From assembly GCA_900756495.1 (NCBI GenBank), contig CAAEKI010000217.1, forward strand, positions 1-9,556: a DNA stretch of 9,556 bases, read 5' to 3'. Below, one piece after another: positions 1-6,887 of the stretch. This stretch comes from an uncultured Oscillospiraceae bacterium (GTDB taxonomy: Bacteria > Bacillota > Clostridia > Oscillospirales > Oscillospiraceae). The translations under genes were made by a program, and so were the position numbers. Under the pieces are notes generated by a model that was given only the letters and a program-made list of their open reading frames with translations, had not been told where the DNA came from and ran no database searches. Each line of letters begins with the position of its first letter. Position 1 is the stretch's first letter.

Positions 1-43
1 CCGCAGCCGGGGCGCGCGTTTCACGTTGTCTGTCTGCCGCGGC

Positions 44-1612
44 TTACTTCGCGTACTCGATAACCTTGGTCTCCCGGAGCACATGAACTTTAATCTGTCC
101 CGGATACTCCAGCTCGTCCTCAATCTTCTTGGCAATATCCCGCGCAAGCAGAACCATCTGATCCTCGGAGACCTTGTCAGGAGACACCATGATTCGGACT
201 TCACGGCCGGCCTGAATCGCAAAGGATTTCTCCACTCCCGGGAAGGAAGCGGTAACCTCCTCCAATTTCTCCAGCCGTTTAATATAGTTCTCCAGATTCT
301 CCCGCCGGGCCCCCGGCCGTGCGGCAGAAATCGCGTCTGCAGCCTGTACCAGACAGGCCACAATACTATGAGGCTCCACATCGTTGTGGTGTGCCTCAAT
401 GGCGTGAACAATCTCCTCATTCTCATGATACTTGCGTGCCAATTCCACACCAATCTGGACGTGAGAGCCCTCCACCTCATGGTCAATCGACTTGCCCAAG
501 TCATGGAGAAGGCCCGCCCTCTTGGCCGCTGTAATATCGGCCCCGATCTCGGCGGCCAGCAGCCCGGCCAGGTGCGAGACCTCAATCGAGTGGTTGAGCA
601 CATTCTGCCCATAGCTGGTACGGTAGCGCTGCCGTCCCAGGAGCTTTACCAATTCCGGATGCAGGCCGTGCACGTTGGTCTCAAAGATAGCCCGCTCCCC
701 TTCCGCCTTAATGGTGGCGTCCACCTCGCGCTTGGCCTTCTCCACCATCTCCTCGATGCGGGCAGGGTGGATCCGGCCATCCTGGATCAGTTTCTCCAGG
801 GCAATGCGGGCGATCTCCCTCCTCACCGGGTCAAAACAGGAGACTGTTATCGCCTCAGGCGTATCGTCGATGATCAGATCCACACCCGTCATCGTTTCCA
901 GCGTACGGATATTGCGGCCCTCCCGGCCGATAATGCGCCCCTTCATCTCATCGTTGGGCAGGGGTACCACAGAGACGGTGGCCTCGGCCACGTGGTCGGC
1001 GGCGCAGCGTTGGATAGCCAGCGAGAGGATCTCCCGCGCCTTGGTATCGGCCTCCTCCTTAAACTGGGCCTCAATTTCACGAACCTTCATCGCCGACTCG
1101 TGGGTTACCTCGGCCTCCAGCTGATCAATGAGGTAGTTTTTAGCCTCCTCAGCAGTAAACCCGGAAATGCGCTCCAGCACCTCCATCTCAGTCCTCTTGA
1201 GTACCGCTACCTCTTCCCTGGCGGCCTCCAGATCGTTGAGTTTATTCTGGAGCGTCTCCTCCTTTTTCTCAATGTTCTCAGTCTTCCGGTCCAGGTTCTC
1301 TTCCTTCTGCTGAAGCCGGCGCTCCTGCTTCTGCAGATCAGCCCGGCGCTCCTTGACTTCCTTTTCGTACTCGTTACGGGCCTGAAGGATCTCCTCCTTG
1401 GCCTCTACCAATGCCTCCCGCTTCTTACTCTCCGCACTTTTGATAGACTCGTTAATAATGCGCTTGGCCTCTTCCTCCGCACTGTCAATCTCTTTCTCAG
1501 CAACCTTCTTGCGGTATTGGAATCCAAGCGGGAAAAACACAATGGCCGCGACCACAAAGCAGATAACGGCGGCCACTACAGTTACCTCAATAGGCATATG
1601 CTCAGAGCACAC
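44..1612 (-). CDS. rny: Ribonuclease Y (membrane-anchored endoribonuclease)
   Basis: Rny starts bulk mRNA decay in Firmicutes by endonucleolytic cleavage at the inner face of the membrane. The 522-residue product has the full family layout: an N-terminal membrane helix (about 8-29), a long charged coiled coil (about 33-195), a KH RNA-binding domain with the GREG loop (229-232), and an HD metal-dependent domain with H370-D371 in a HDLGK motif. Length matches the family (about 520). The start used is GTG, with AAAGGA five bases upstream. An ATG five codons later (1595-1597) would give 517 residues and has a GGAGG about 14 bases upstream, so the exact start is open. The gene is monocistronic as far as seen, with its own promoter and a leader of about 130 bases. 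The 43 bases after its stop are GC-rich and hold no complete terminator inside the window. Identity is near certain. Confidence 0.97.
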   Translation of the reverse strand: MCSEHMPIEVTVVAAVICFVVAAIVFFPLGFQYRKKVAEKEIDSAEEEAKRIINESIKSAESKKREALVEAKEEILQARNEYEKEVKERRADLQKQERRLQQKEENLDRKTENIEKKEETLQNKLNDLEAAREEVAVLKRTEMEVLERISGFTAEEAKNYLIDQLEAEVTHESAMKVREIEAQFKEEADTKAREILSLAIQRCAADHVAEATVSVVPLPNDEMKGRIIGREGRNIRTLETMTGVDLIIDDTPEAITVSCFDPVRREIARIALEKLIQDGRIHPARIEEMVEKAKREVDATIKAEGERAIFETNVHGLHPELVKLLGRQRYRTSYGQNVLNHSIEVSHLAGLLAAEIGADITAAKRAGLLHDLGKSIDHEVEGSHVQIGVELARKYHENEEIVHAIEAHHNDVEPHSIVACLVQAADAISAARPGARRENLENYIKRLEKLEEVTASFPGVEKSFAIQAGREVRIMVSPDKVSEDQMVLLARDIAKKIEDELEYPGQIKVHVLRETKVIEYAK

Positions 1613-1697
1613 CTCCGTCCTTTCTCAAATATCTTTTCTATATGGTGATTCCCACAAAAGGAATTGCGACGCCCCGGCCCTCTTGTCCAAGACGCAC

Positions 1698-1729
1698 AAA
1701 AATTGAAAAACCTACCCCTCGTTTTTCAA
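1698..1729 (-). promoter_or_regulatory. Terminator-like hairpin in the rny leader
   Basis: Read on the minus strand, TTGAAAAAC (1729-1721) and GTTTTTCAA (1711-1703) form a perfect 9-bp stem with a 9-base loop, followed directly by TTTTT (1702-1698). It lies between the predicted rny promoter and the rny start, roughly 10-45 bases into the transcript. The stem is AT-rich, so it would be a weak terminator or a stabilising 5' structure. An attenuation role is inference. Confidence 0.5.
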
Positions 1730-1746
1730 AAAACTACACCTAAACT

Positions 1747-1775
1747 ATTTTAAGTCCCCGTTGCTTTTCTGTCAA
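1747..1775 (-). promoter_or_regulatory. SigA-type promoter of rny
   Basis: On the minus strand TTGACA (1775-1770) is followed after exactly 17 bases by TAAAAT (1752-1747). This is a near-consensus SigA promoter. It predicts a transcript start near 1740 and a 5' leader of about 130 bases before rny. Confidence 0.8.
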
Positions 1776-1822
1776 GATAATTCGTTCCCTACACAAAACT
1801 TCATACCATCTTAATGAAACAA

Positions 1823-1854
1823 AAGCCGGAGAACGACCCGTCGTTCTCCGGCTT
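1823..1854 (-). terminator. Intrinsic terminator of the GGDEF gene
   Basis: A perfect 14-bp stem (1823-1836 with 1841-1854) with a 4-base loop overlaps the stop codon of the GGDEF gene. On the minus strand it is followed by TTTTGTTT. It ends that transcript and insulates rny, whose promoter starts about 50 bases further on. Confidence 0.85.
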
Positions 1855-2548
1855 ATCTCCCCCGTCGCCCCTGCTTGTTGGCATACATCCGCTGGTCTGC
1901 CCTGCAGTATGTTCCCCAAAAGCCGGCATCCAGATTACCGTCAAAGACCGCCCATCCCACCGACAGTGAGAGCGTCAGATTCCACGGCGGACGTCCCTGG
2001 GCAAACTGTGCTGCAATTTCCTCAGAAAGCTCTTCCAGTTCCTTCTCTCCGGTCTGCCGGACCAAGAGGACAAATTCGTCTCCTCCTACACGATAGGCGA
2101 CCGCTCTCTTGCAGGCCGCCTTCCGCATTGCGTCGGCCGCACTGCGCAAATACTGATCTCCAGCTGTATGACCCAAAGTGTCGTTTACCTCCTTCAGGTT
2201 ATCCAAATCCATTAAGATGAGGCCCATCTTTTCGCATTCCGCGTCACTTAGATTTTCCAGATCCACCTCAAAGGCGTTGCGGTTTTTGAGCTGTGTCAGG
2301 TAATCGGTACTGGCCAAATCGCAGTAAGAGGGATTGGAGAGCCTCCGGAATCTTCTTCGCGCCCACAGTGCGCTAAAAGTAGCCACAGCCGCCGCCGCCA
2401 GTATCACCCATGGCCACGCTCGCTCCGCCGTCAGTGCTGCACACAGAAACAGCGCCGCAGCAGCTGTCAGGCCTGCCGACACGGCCCCCAGAACAGCTGC
2501 CTGGATATCAGTCCGTTCTCTCAGTCTCCGCTGTCCCTGACGCTCCAT
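1853..2548 (-). CDS. Membrane-anchored GGDEF diguanylate cyclase
   Basis: Predicted to make cyclic di-GMP from two GTP at the membrane. The 231-residue protein has a basic N-terminus, two hydrophobic helices (about 17-40 and 45-63) joined by a very short loop, then a GGDEF domain (about 78-230). The domain opens with the DYLTQLKNR signature (82-90), continues with the MDLDNLKEVND metal/nucleotide segment (113-123), and has an intact GGDEF active-site loop (155-159), so catalysis is expected. The inhibitory RxxD site that normally ends six residues before GGDEF is absent (C146 and A149 sit there), so product inhibition through that site is not expected. No sensor domain is seen; the two helices and the short loop are the only candidate input. 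The ATG is preceded by AAGGGGG at about nine bases. It has its own promoter and terminator, so it is a single-gene unit. Target processes are unknown. Confidence 0.93.
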   Translation of the reverse strand: MERQGQRRLRERTDIQAAVLGAVSAGLTAAAALFLCAALTAERAWPWVILAAAAVATFSALWARRRFRRLSNPSYCDLASTDYLTQLKNRNAFEVDLENLSDAECEKMGLILMDLDNLKEVNDTLGHTAGDQYLRSAADAMRKAACKRAVAYRVGGDEFVLLVRQTGEKELEELSEEIAAQFAQGRPPWNLTLSLSVGWAVFDGNLDAGFWGTYCRADQRMYANKQGRRGR

Positions 2549-2584
2549 GCCTCTGCCCCCTTATAACTAAATTCAGTAAATTTT

Positions 2585-2613
2585 AGTATAGTTTCATTTT
2601 GTCTCTATGTCAA
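2585..2613 (-). promoter_or_regulatory. SigA-type promoter of the GGDEF gene
   Basis: On the minus strand TTGACA (2613-2608) and TATACT (2590-2585) are separated by exactly 17 bases. This is close to consensus and lies about 37 bases upstream of the ATG, giving a short leader. Confidence 0.85.
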
Positions 2614-2655
2614 TAAAATATTATAGATATTTATATAATTATGTTACGTATTGCA

Positions 2656-2697
2656 ACCTATTCTAGGTATTAAAAGCGTCCCTCTGTATAATATACA
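2656..2697 (+). promoter_or_regulatory. Promoter and likely operators of the XRE gene
   Basis: TATAAT (2687-2692) is a perfect -10, but no good -35 is seen at 16-18 bases. Two palindromes flank and cover it: ACCTA-ttc-TAGGT (2656-2668), at the -35 position, and TGTATA-a-TATACA (2685-2697), which contains the -10. Small XRE regulators usually bind such dyads and repress their own promoter. Autoregulation here is inference from that placement. The strand between this site and the GGDEF promoter (2614-2655) is very AT-rich. Confidence 0.5.
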
Positions 2698-2721
2698 AAA
2701 GTAAAAACAGGAGGTGGGAAG

Positions 2722-3048
2722 TTGATCGGTCAGCGGTTAAAAAGCCTGCGGCTCCTGCGTGGAAAGACACAGCAGGATCTGGCAGACGTGCTCAACATCT
2801 CTCGCTCGGCCTATGCGCTGTATGAGGCGGGACGGCGGCAGCTTGGCTACGAGTCCCTGCTGGCCCTGGCAGACTTCTATGGCATCAGCCTCGACTACCT
2901 TTTTGGCCGCACCGAGGTACGGGAAACCATGAATACCTTTACCTCCGAGGAGCGGCACCTCCTGAAACAGTATCGTTCCCTGGATGGACGCGGACGCGAG
3001 ACCATCCGCTCTCTTTTGGACCTGGAGCTTCGAATGGCAAAAAAATAG
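2722..3048 (+). CDS. XRE/Cro-type helix-turn-helix regulator
   Basis: A DNA-binding transcription regulator of 108 residues. Residues 4-62 form a standard XRE (HTH_3) domain: the first helix holds LKSLR, the turn region has TQQDLADVLN (16-25), and the recognition helix is SRSAYALYEAGRR (27-39). It ends with the usual DFYGISLDYLFGR segment (51-63). The C-terminal tail (about 64-108) is charged and helical, with no recognisable ligand or peptidase domain. It could serve dimerisation. The start is TTG, chosen because an AGGAGGTGGG ribosome site sits just upstream and the domain begins at once. The gene is divergent from the GGDEF gene over a 173-base AT-rich gap, so it could control that gene, itself, or both. 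It resembles the clostridial stand-alone SinR/Xre-like regulators; the target is not determined. Confidence 0.92.
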   Translation: MIGQRLKSLRLLRGKTQQDLADVLNISRSAYALYEAGRRQLGYESLLALADFYGISLDYLFGRTEVRETMNTFTSEERHLLKQYRSLDGRGRETIRSLLDLELRMAKK

Positions 3049-3082
3049 GGCTGCGTGCCGGATCGGCACGCAGCCCTGTTCT
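3047..3082. terminator. Bidirectional terminator between XRE and dCMP deaminase genes
   Basis: A perfect 14-bp GC-rich stem (3047-3060 with 3064-3077) with a 3-base loop begins inside the XRE stop codon. On the plus strand GTTCTTGTTTTT follows. On the minus strand the stem is followed by TATTTTTTT, an even better U-tract. It therefore serves both convergent genes. Confidence 0.88.
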
Positions 3083-3090
3083 TGTTTTTC

Positions 3091-3579
3091 TCACTCTCCC
3101 TGCCGAACAGGAAGGGAATCGTCGTCTTCAATCCATGCCCGGACCTCCACTATCCTGTAGTCAGTCCTGGTGTCCCGAATGACGACACGCTCAATACCGG
3201 CATTGATGATCTGCCGGCGGCACATGGAGCAGGAGGTTGAATCGGGGATCAGGGCCCCATCGGCAGGGTTGACGCAGGCCATATAGAGTGTGGCCCCCAG
3301 CATCTCGCTGCGTGAAGCCGAGATAATGCAGTTCGCCTCGGCATGAACCGAACGGCACAACTCGTATCGCTGGCCTGATGGAATATTCAGGGCTTCCCGG
3401 GTACAGTAGTTTAAATCCACACAGTTCTTCCGTCCTCTGGGTGCGCCATTGTAACCGGTGGCTATAATCTCGTCGTTGCGAACCAAGATGGCGCCGTAAC
3501 ACCGGCGCAGGCAGGTAGAGCGCTCAGCCACAGTCTGTGCAATATCCAAGTAATAGTTCTCCTTGTCAATTCGTCCCAT
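3091..3579 (-). CDS. Deoxycytidylate (dCMP) deaminase
   Basis: Zinc-dependent deaminase converting dCMP to dUMP, the substrate of thymidylate synthase. The 162-residue product shows the CDA fold signatures: GYNGAPRG (42-49), typical of dCMP deaminases, the catalytic HAE (79-81) in SVHAEANCI, and the second zinc motif SCSMC (116-120) with C117 and C120. The usual Pro before the first zinc Cys of that motif is Ser here. The extra segment between GYNGAPRG and HAE, with C53, C59 and C75, is typical of the ComEB/dCMP deaminase branch. The open frame extends 23 codons further upstream to 3648, but the ATG at 3579 is chosen because GGAGG lies eight bases before it, the promoter -10 (3609-3614) lies inside the longer version, and family members begin near this point. 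Regulated members bind dCTP and dTTP; that cannot be judged here. Confidence 0.94.
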   Translation of the reverse strand: MGRIDKENYYLDIAQTVAERSTCLRRCYGAILVRNDEIIATGYNGAPRGRKNCVDLNYCTREALNIPSGQRYELCRSVHAEANCIISASRSEMLGATLYMACVNPADGALIPDSTSCSMCRRQIINAGIERVVIRDTRTDYRIVEVRAWIEDDDSLPVRQGE

Positions 3580-3608
3580 AAATGAGCCTCCATCACTTGT
3601 TTTCCCCC

Positions 3609-3637
3609 AGTATAGCGGCTTTTTTCGCCCTGTGCAA
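3609..3637 (-). promoter_or_regulatory. SigA-type promoter of the dCMP deaminase gene
   Basis: On the minus strand TTGCAC (3637-3632) and TATACT (3614-3609) are spaced by 17 bases. The start of transcription would be about 25 bases before the chosen ATG. This supports the shorter protein start. Confidence 0.78.
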
Positions 3638-3669
3638 GCACAATTCACATTTTGTTTACGCTTTCTTCC

Positions 3670-3698
3670 TTGACGGAAGCCATGAGAGGCGCTATCAT
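3670..3698 (+). promoter_or_regulatory. SigA-type promoter of the zinc-ribbon protein gene
   Basis: TTGACG (3670-3675) and TATCAT (3693-3698) are spaced by 17 bases. It is divergent from, and only 32 bases away from, the deaminase promoter. A 7-bp inverted repeat TGAGAGG/CCTCTCA (3683-3689 and 3727-3733) spans the spacer and the early leader; its meaning is unclear. Confidence 0.65.
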
Positions 3699-3763
3699 AC
3701 TACTGTTAAGGAAATCGTAAGGACTTCCTCTCAGCTTTTGGCAAAGGAGACGACGTACCTTTT

Positions 3764-4153
3764 ATGAACTGGCTCAGACGAATGATGTACGGTCGGTACG
3801 GCGGCGATCAGCTCTCCTTTTTTCTGCTCGGGAGCTATATAATCCTGATCCTTCTCTCCAATATTCCCCATCTGGGATTTTTGTCCTGGGTAGCGTTGAT
3901 TGTACTTGTCTGGGATCTCTATCGGATGCTGTCCCGGCAAATTGACCGCCGGCGGGCGGAAAATGCCCGCTTTATGACTTTAGCCGGCCCGATCATCCGC
4001 TGGTACAAAATGCGCCGTACCATACACCGGGACCGGGATCACCGCTATTTCCGGTGTCCCAACTGCGGCCAATATCTGCGCGTTCCCCGGGGCAAGGGCA
4101 AGATCACCGTCAACTGCCGCAACTGCGGCGTCAGCTTTGAAGAAAAGAGCTGA
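3764..4153 (+). CDS. Small two-TM membrane protein with C-terminal zinc ribbon
   Basis: Function unknown. The 129-residue product has a short basic N-terminus, two hydrophobic helices (about 17-32 and 36-52) separated by a Pro-containing turn, then a strongly basic stretch (about 54-95, with RRR, KMRR and HRDRDHR). It closes with a zinc ribbon: C98-x2-C101 and C118-x2-C121, each pair followed by Gly as in treble-clef/rubredoxin-knuckle zinc ribbons. The N-terminal pair has the CPNCG form. By the positive-inside rule the basic region and the ribbon are probably cytoplasmic, so the ribbon might bind RNA, DNA or a protein partner next to the membrane; this is inference. The ATG is preceded by AAAGGAGA about 13 bases upstream. 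It is a single-gene unit with its own promoter and a shared terminator. The neighbouring genes do not suggest a role. Confidence 0.85.
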   Translation: MNWLRRMMYGRYGGDQLSFFLLGSYIILILLSNIPHLGFLSWVALIVLVWDLYRMLSRQIDRRRAENARFMTLAGPIIRWYKMRRTIHRDRDHRYFRCPNCGQYLRVPRGKGKITVNCRNCGVSFEEKS

Positions 4154-4167
4154 CACCATTCCAACGT

Positions 4168-4207
4168 AAAATTCCCTCTCTCATCACGTATGAGAGAGGG
4201 AATTTTT
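4168..4207. terminator. Bidirectional terminator between zinc-ribbon and citrate synthase genes
   Basis: A perfect 17-bp stem (4168-4184 with 4190-4206) with a 5-base loop has T-runs on both strands (TTTTT at 4203-4207 on plus, TTTT on minus). It sits in the 58-base gap between two convergent genes and ends both transcripts. Confidence 0.92.
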
Positions 4208-4211
4208 ATGT

Positions 4212-5579
4212 CTACCTCTGATCCAGAGGCACAAAGGTCCGCATGGGGGCCACCGCCTTGTAGGCGGGGCGAATGATGCGATTGCCTGTCTGGTAGACCT
4301 CCTCAATGCGGTGGGCACACCAGCCAACCATGCGGGCCACGGCAAAGAGCGGGGTATAGAGCTCTACCGGGATACCCATCATTTTGTACACCATACCGGA
4401 GAACATATCGACATTGGCGCAGACCACTTTGTCCTCCCCTTTCACCGAGAGCAGCACCTCAGGCGTAAGGCGTTCCACCGACTCAAAGAGCTCGAACTCG
4501 TCCAGCATTCCCTTTTGCGCCGCCAGCTTTTTGGCAAACCTTTTCAGTATGACGGCCCGCGGGTCAGAGAGGGTATAGATGGCATGACCCATGCCGTAGA
4601 TAAGGCCGGAGCGGTCCCCCGCCTCCTTTCTCAGCAGGGCGCCCAGAAAGGCCCTTATCTCGTCGTCATCCTTCCAGTCCTTGACATTCGCCTCAATATG
4701 GCCGAACATCTCCATCACCTTTTTGTTGGCGCCGCCGTGTCGCGGCCCCTTGAGGGAGCCTACGGCTGCGGAGATGGCGGAGTAGATGTCGGTGCCGGAG
4801 GAGGAGAGCACCCGGCAGGCAAAGGCGGAGTTATTGCCGCCGCCGTGCTCGGCATGGAGCACCAGACACAGGTCAAGCAGTCTGGCCTCCTCCTGGGTAA
4901 AGCGGTTGTCATGACGCACCGAATAGAGGAAATTTTCAGCCACGCTCAGCCCCTCCTGGGGCCGGTGGAGATAGAGGGACTCATTGTCGTAATAGTGGCG
5001 CTTCACAGCAAAGGCGTGGGCCACAATGACCGGTACCCGGGCAATCAGCTGAATGGCCTGGCGCAGCTCGTTTGGCAAAGACTTATCGTCGGGGGCATCC
5101 GCATAGGAGTACAGCGCCAGCACCGCACGGCCCAGCTTGTTCATCACGTCTGGGCTGGGGGCCTTGATAATCATATCTTCGGTAAACATATGGGGCAGGG
5201 TATGATAACCGGACAGCAGTCCCTGAAACATGGTAAGCTGCTCCCGGGTGGGCAGCGCTCCAAAGAGAAGGAGATACGCCGTCTCCTCAAAGCCAAAGCG
5301 GCCCTCAGACACAAAGCCGTCGATGAGCTCCTCCACGTCGATGCCCCGGTAAATGAGCTTGCCGGGCATGGGAACCCGCTCGCCGTCCTGCACATAGTAA
5401 CCCAGTACATTGCCGATCTGGGTAACCCCCGCCATGACGCCGGTGCCGTCTGCATTGCGCAGTCCCCGCTTCACGTCCCACTTTTCATAGTAGGCCGGAT
5501 CAATGTAGTTATGCTTCTGAAATTCACCGCATAGACTTTCTATAAAGTCCATGGAAGTATCCCTGTCCGCGTTCTGCAT
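4212..5579 (-). CDS. Citrate synthase (Si-type)
   Basis: Condenses acetyl-CoA with oxaloacetate to citrate, the entry step of the TCA cycle or, in anaerobes, of the oxidative branch to 2-oxoglutarate and glutamate. The 455-residue protein carries all key residues: HAEH (242-245) for oxaloacetate, catalytic H281 in KGPRHGGAN, catalytic H332 in GMGHAIY, and catalytic D391 in CANVDMFSG. The C-terminal GWCAHRIEEV and IIRPAYK segments are family signatures. It is longer than the roughly 370-residue Bacillus CitZ because of an N-terminal extension (about 1-40) and an insert around 192-212, as in the 450-residue clostridial type. It is not the unrelated Re-citrate synthase. The ATG has AAAGGAGC about ten bases upstream. 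It stands alone; no aconitase or isocitrate dehydrogenase gene is beside it. Confidence 0.96.
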   Translation of the reverse strand: MQNADRDTSMDFIESLCGEFQKHNYIDPAYYEKWDVKRGLRNADGTGVMAGVTQIGNVLGYYVQDGERVPMPGKLIYRGIDVEELIDGFVSEGRFGFEETAYLLLFGALPTREQLTMFQGLLSGYHTLPHMFTEDMIIKAPSPDVMNKLGRAVLALYSYADAPDDKSLPNELRQAIQLIARVPVIVAHAFAVKRHYYDNESLYLHRPQEGLSVAENFLYSVRHDNRFTQEEARLLDLCLVLHAEHGGGNNSAFACRVLSSSGTDIYSAISAAVGSLKGPRHGGANKKVMEMFGHIEANVKDWKDDDEIRAFLGALLRKEAGDRSGLIYGMGHAIYTLSDPRAVILKRFAKKLAAQKGMLDEFELFESVERLTPEVLLSVKGEDKVVCANVDMFSGMVYKMMGIPVELYTPLFAVARMVGWCAHRIEEVYQTGNRIIRPAYKAVAPMRTFVPLDQR

Positions 5580-5615
5580 CCTTCAAAGCTCCTTTGCCCA
5601 TATTTTGTATTTTTT

Positions 5616-5644
5616 ATTGTACTCCTTCCTTGTTGGCCGGTCAA
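5616..5644 (-). promoter_or_regulatory. SigA-type promoter of the citrate synthase gene
   Basis: On the minus strand TTGACC (5644-5639) and TACAAT (5621-5616) are spaced by 17 bases, about 37 bases before the ATG. The -10 (TATTGTA, 5615-5621 on plus) has an inverted copy TACAATA at 5651-5657. A further pair, TTTGTATT (5604-5611) and AATACAAA (5654-5661), surrounds the promoter. These could be operator half-sites or the -10 of a divergent promoter for spoIID. Confidence 0.75.
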
Positions 5645-5759
5645 TTGGAATACAATACAAATTCGGACTTTTAGAGTGGAAAAGCTTTGATGGTGTCAGG
5701 GGATGTTTTGAATAAATTCAGGTATTTTCCTGCAAAATTTCCTTGGGGAGGAATGGATT

Positions 5760-6791
5760 ATGAAACAGACGGTAGCAACGGCATGGGCGCTTCTGCTCCT
5801 GTTGTTCCTCCTGCCCCTGTTACTCGCCAAGGGCGGTGGACCGGCCGCGGAAGAGACTCCCCTCCCTACCGGTTCCCTCCCTTTGGACCGTACGGTCATT
5901 ACACCGTCTCCTGCCTCATCTGACAGCCGGATCTCTGTCCGGGTGGACCTGGGAGATGGGGAAATCCTAACCCTCCCGCTGGACAAGTACCTGTGGCGGG
6001 TGGTAGCCGCCGAGATGCCCGCCTCTTTTGAGCCGGAGGCCCTAAAGGCCCAGGCTGCCGCCGCACGAACCTATACGGTCTCCAAGATGGGCCGCACTGT
6101 GGAGGGACATCCCGATGCCGACGTGTGCACAGACATCACCTGTTGCCAGGCCTACATCGATCCTCAGGCCGCCTCCGGAAACTGGGGGGAGCAGGCTGAG
6201 CTCTATACGCAGAAAATAGCCTCCGCCGTGGCCGATACTGACGGCATGATCATCCTCTATGACGGGCAGCCCATCCAGGCCGTCTTCCACTCTTCCTCTG
6301 CCGGAAGAACAGTGGACGCCGTGGAGGTCTGGGGAAACGCCGTCCCCTATCTCATCAGCGTGGACAGCCCGGAGGGAGAGGAGGTCCCCAACTGGCACTC
6401 CTCCGTCTCCTTCACTCCGGAAGAATTCAAATCACGGTTCCTTTCAGAATATCCGGAAGCAGATTTGAGCGGCGGCCCCGCAGACTGGTTTGCAGCTCCA
6501 GCCTTTAACTCCAGCGGTGGCGTGGAGACCATTACCATTGGCGGTGTCACCGTGGGAGGCGGTACTCTGCGCACTTTGCTGAGCCTTCGTTCGGCCCACT
6601 TCACCGTAACCCCCGGTGCTGAGGAGATCGTCTTCTCTGTGACCGGATATGGCCATGGTGTGGGGATGAGTCAGTACGGCGCCAATGCTCTGGCCAGGGA
6701 GGGAAAGACCTGGGAGGAAATTATAAAATGGTACTACACGGGGGTGGCCATTGCCCCGTTGGAAACCAGCGCCCCCGGCCCTACAGAGTAA
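5760..6791 (+). CDS. spoIID: Stage II sporulation protein D (peptidoglycan lytic transglycosylase)
   Basis: SpoIID cuts glycan strands of denuded peptidoglycan in the mother cell, working with SpoIIM and SpoIIP during engulfment. The 343-residue product has one N-terminal membrane helix (about 7-23), a Pro/Ser/Thr-rich linker (about 25-56) and the SpoIID/LytB domain (about 58-335). The catalytic glutamate is E85 in AAEMPASFEPEALKAQ. H117, C123 and C129, spaced by five residues each, match the structural zinc site described for the clostridial enzyme. The motif YGHGVGMSQYGA near residue 297 is the second signature. The ATG has GGGGAGG about seven bases upstream. It stands alone, as spoIID often does away from spoIIM and spoIIP. 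SigE control is expected from other Firmicutes, but I could not find a convincing SigE promoter in the 180 bases upstream. A germination-specific SpoIID/LytB paralogue is a less likely reading. There is no clear terminator after it. Confidence 0.92.
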   Translation: MKQTVATAWALLLLLFLLPLLLAKGGGPAAEETPLPTGSLPLDRTVITPSPASSDSRISVRVDLGDGEILTLPLDKYLWRVVAAEMPASFEPEALKAQAAAARTYTVSKMGRTVEGHPDADVCTDITCCQAYIDPQAASGNWGEQAELYTQKIASAVADTDGMIILYDGQPIQAVFHSSSAGRTVDAVEVWGNAVPYLISVDSPEGEEVPNWHSSVSFTPEEFKSRFLSEYPEADLSGGPADWFAAPAFNSSGGVETITIGGVTVGGGTLRTLLSLRSAHFTVTPGAEEIVFSVTGYGHGVGMSQYGANALAREGKTWEEIIKWYYTGVAIAPLETSAPGPTE

Positions 6792-6819
6792 TTGCAGGCC
6801 TTATATCCAGGCAAGGCTA

Positions 6820-6838
6820 TTGACAGCTATGATATAAT
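6820..6838 (+). promoter_or_regulatory. Extended -10 promoter of the FAD dehydrogenase gene
   Basis: TGaTATAAT (6830-6838) is a perfect extended -10 element. A perfect TTGACA (6820-6825) lies only seven bases before it, far too close to act as its -35. The region at the proper distance (about 6810-6815) does not resemble a -35. Transcription would start near 6845, about 43 bases before the ATG. Confidence 0.6.
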
Positions 6839-6887
6839 GTGGTGGGTTTATTAGACCCCAATATGATAAAAAGGTGAGAGAACGCAC

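Noticed and set aside
26..1648. A 540-codon open frame on the plus strand, antisense to rny.
   Set aside because: It is a mirror of the rny coding sequence, has no ribosome site, and its Leu-rich composition is what the reverse complement of a Glu/Lys/Gln-rich coiled coil gives. Rny is certain on the other strand.
3580..3648. A 23-codon N-terminal extension of the dCMP deaminase.
   Set aside because: It contains the promoter -10, has no ribosome site at its start, and a good GGAGG precedes the ATG at 3579.
4311..5534. A 407-codon open frame on the plus strand, antisense to citrate synthase.
   Set aside because: It is a shadow of a gene with all catalytic residues in place; GC-rich codon bias leaves the antisense frame open. 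No ribosome site and no recognisable domain.
6798..6817. GCCTT/AAGGC dyad after spoIID as a terminator.
   Set aside because: A 5-bp stem with a 10-base loop and no T-run is too weak.
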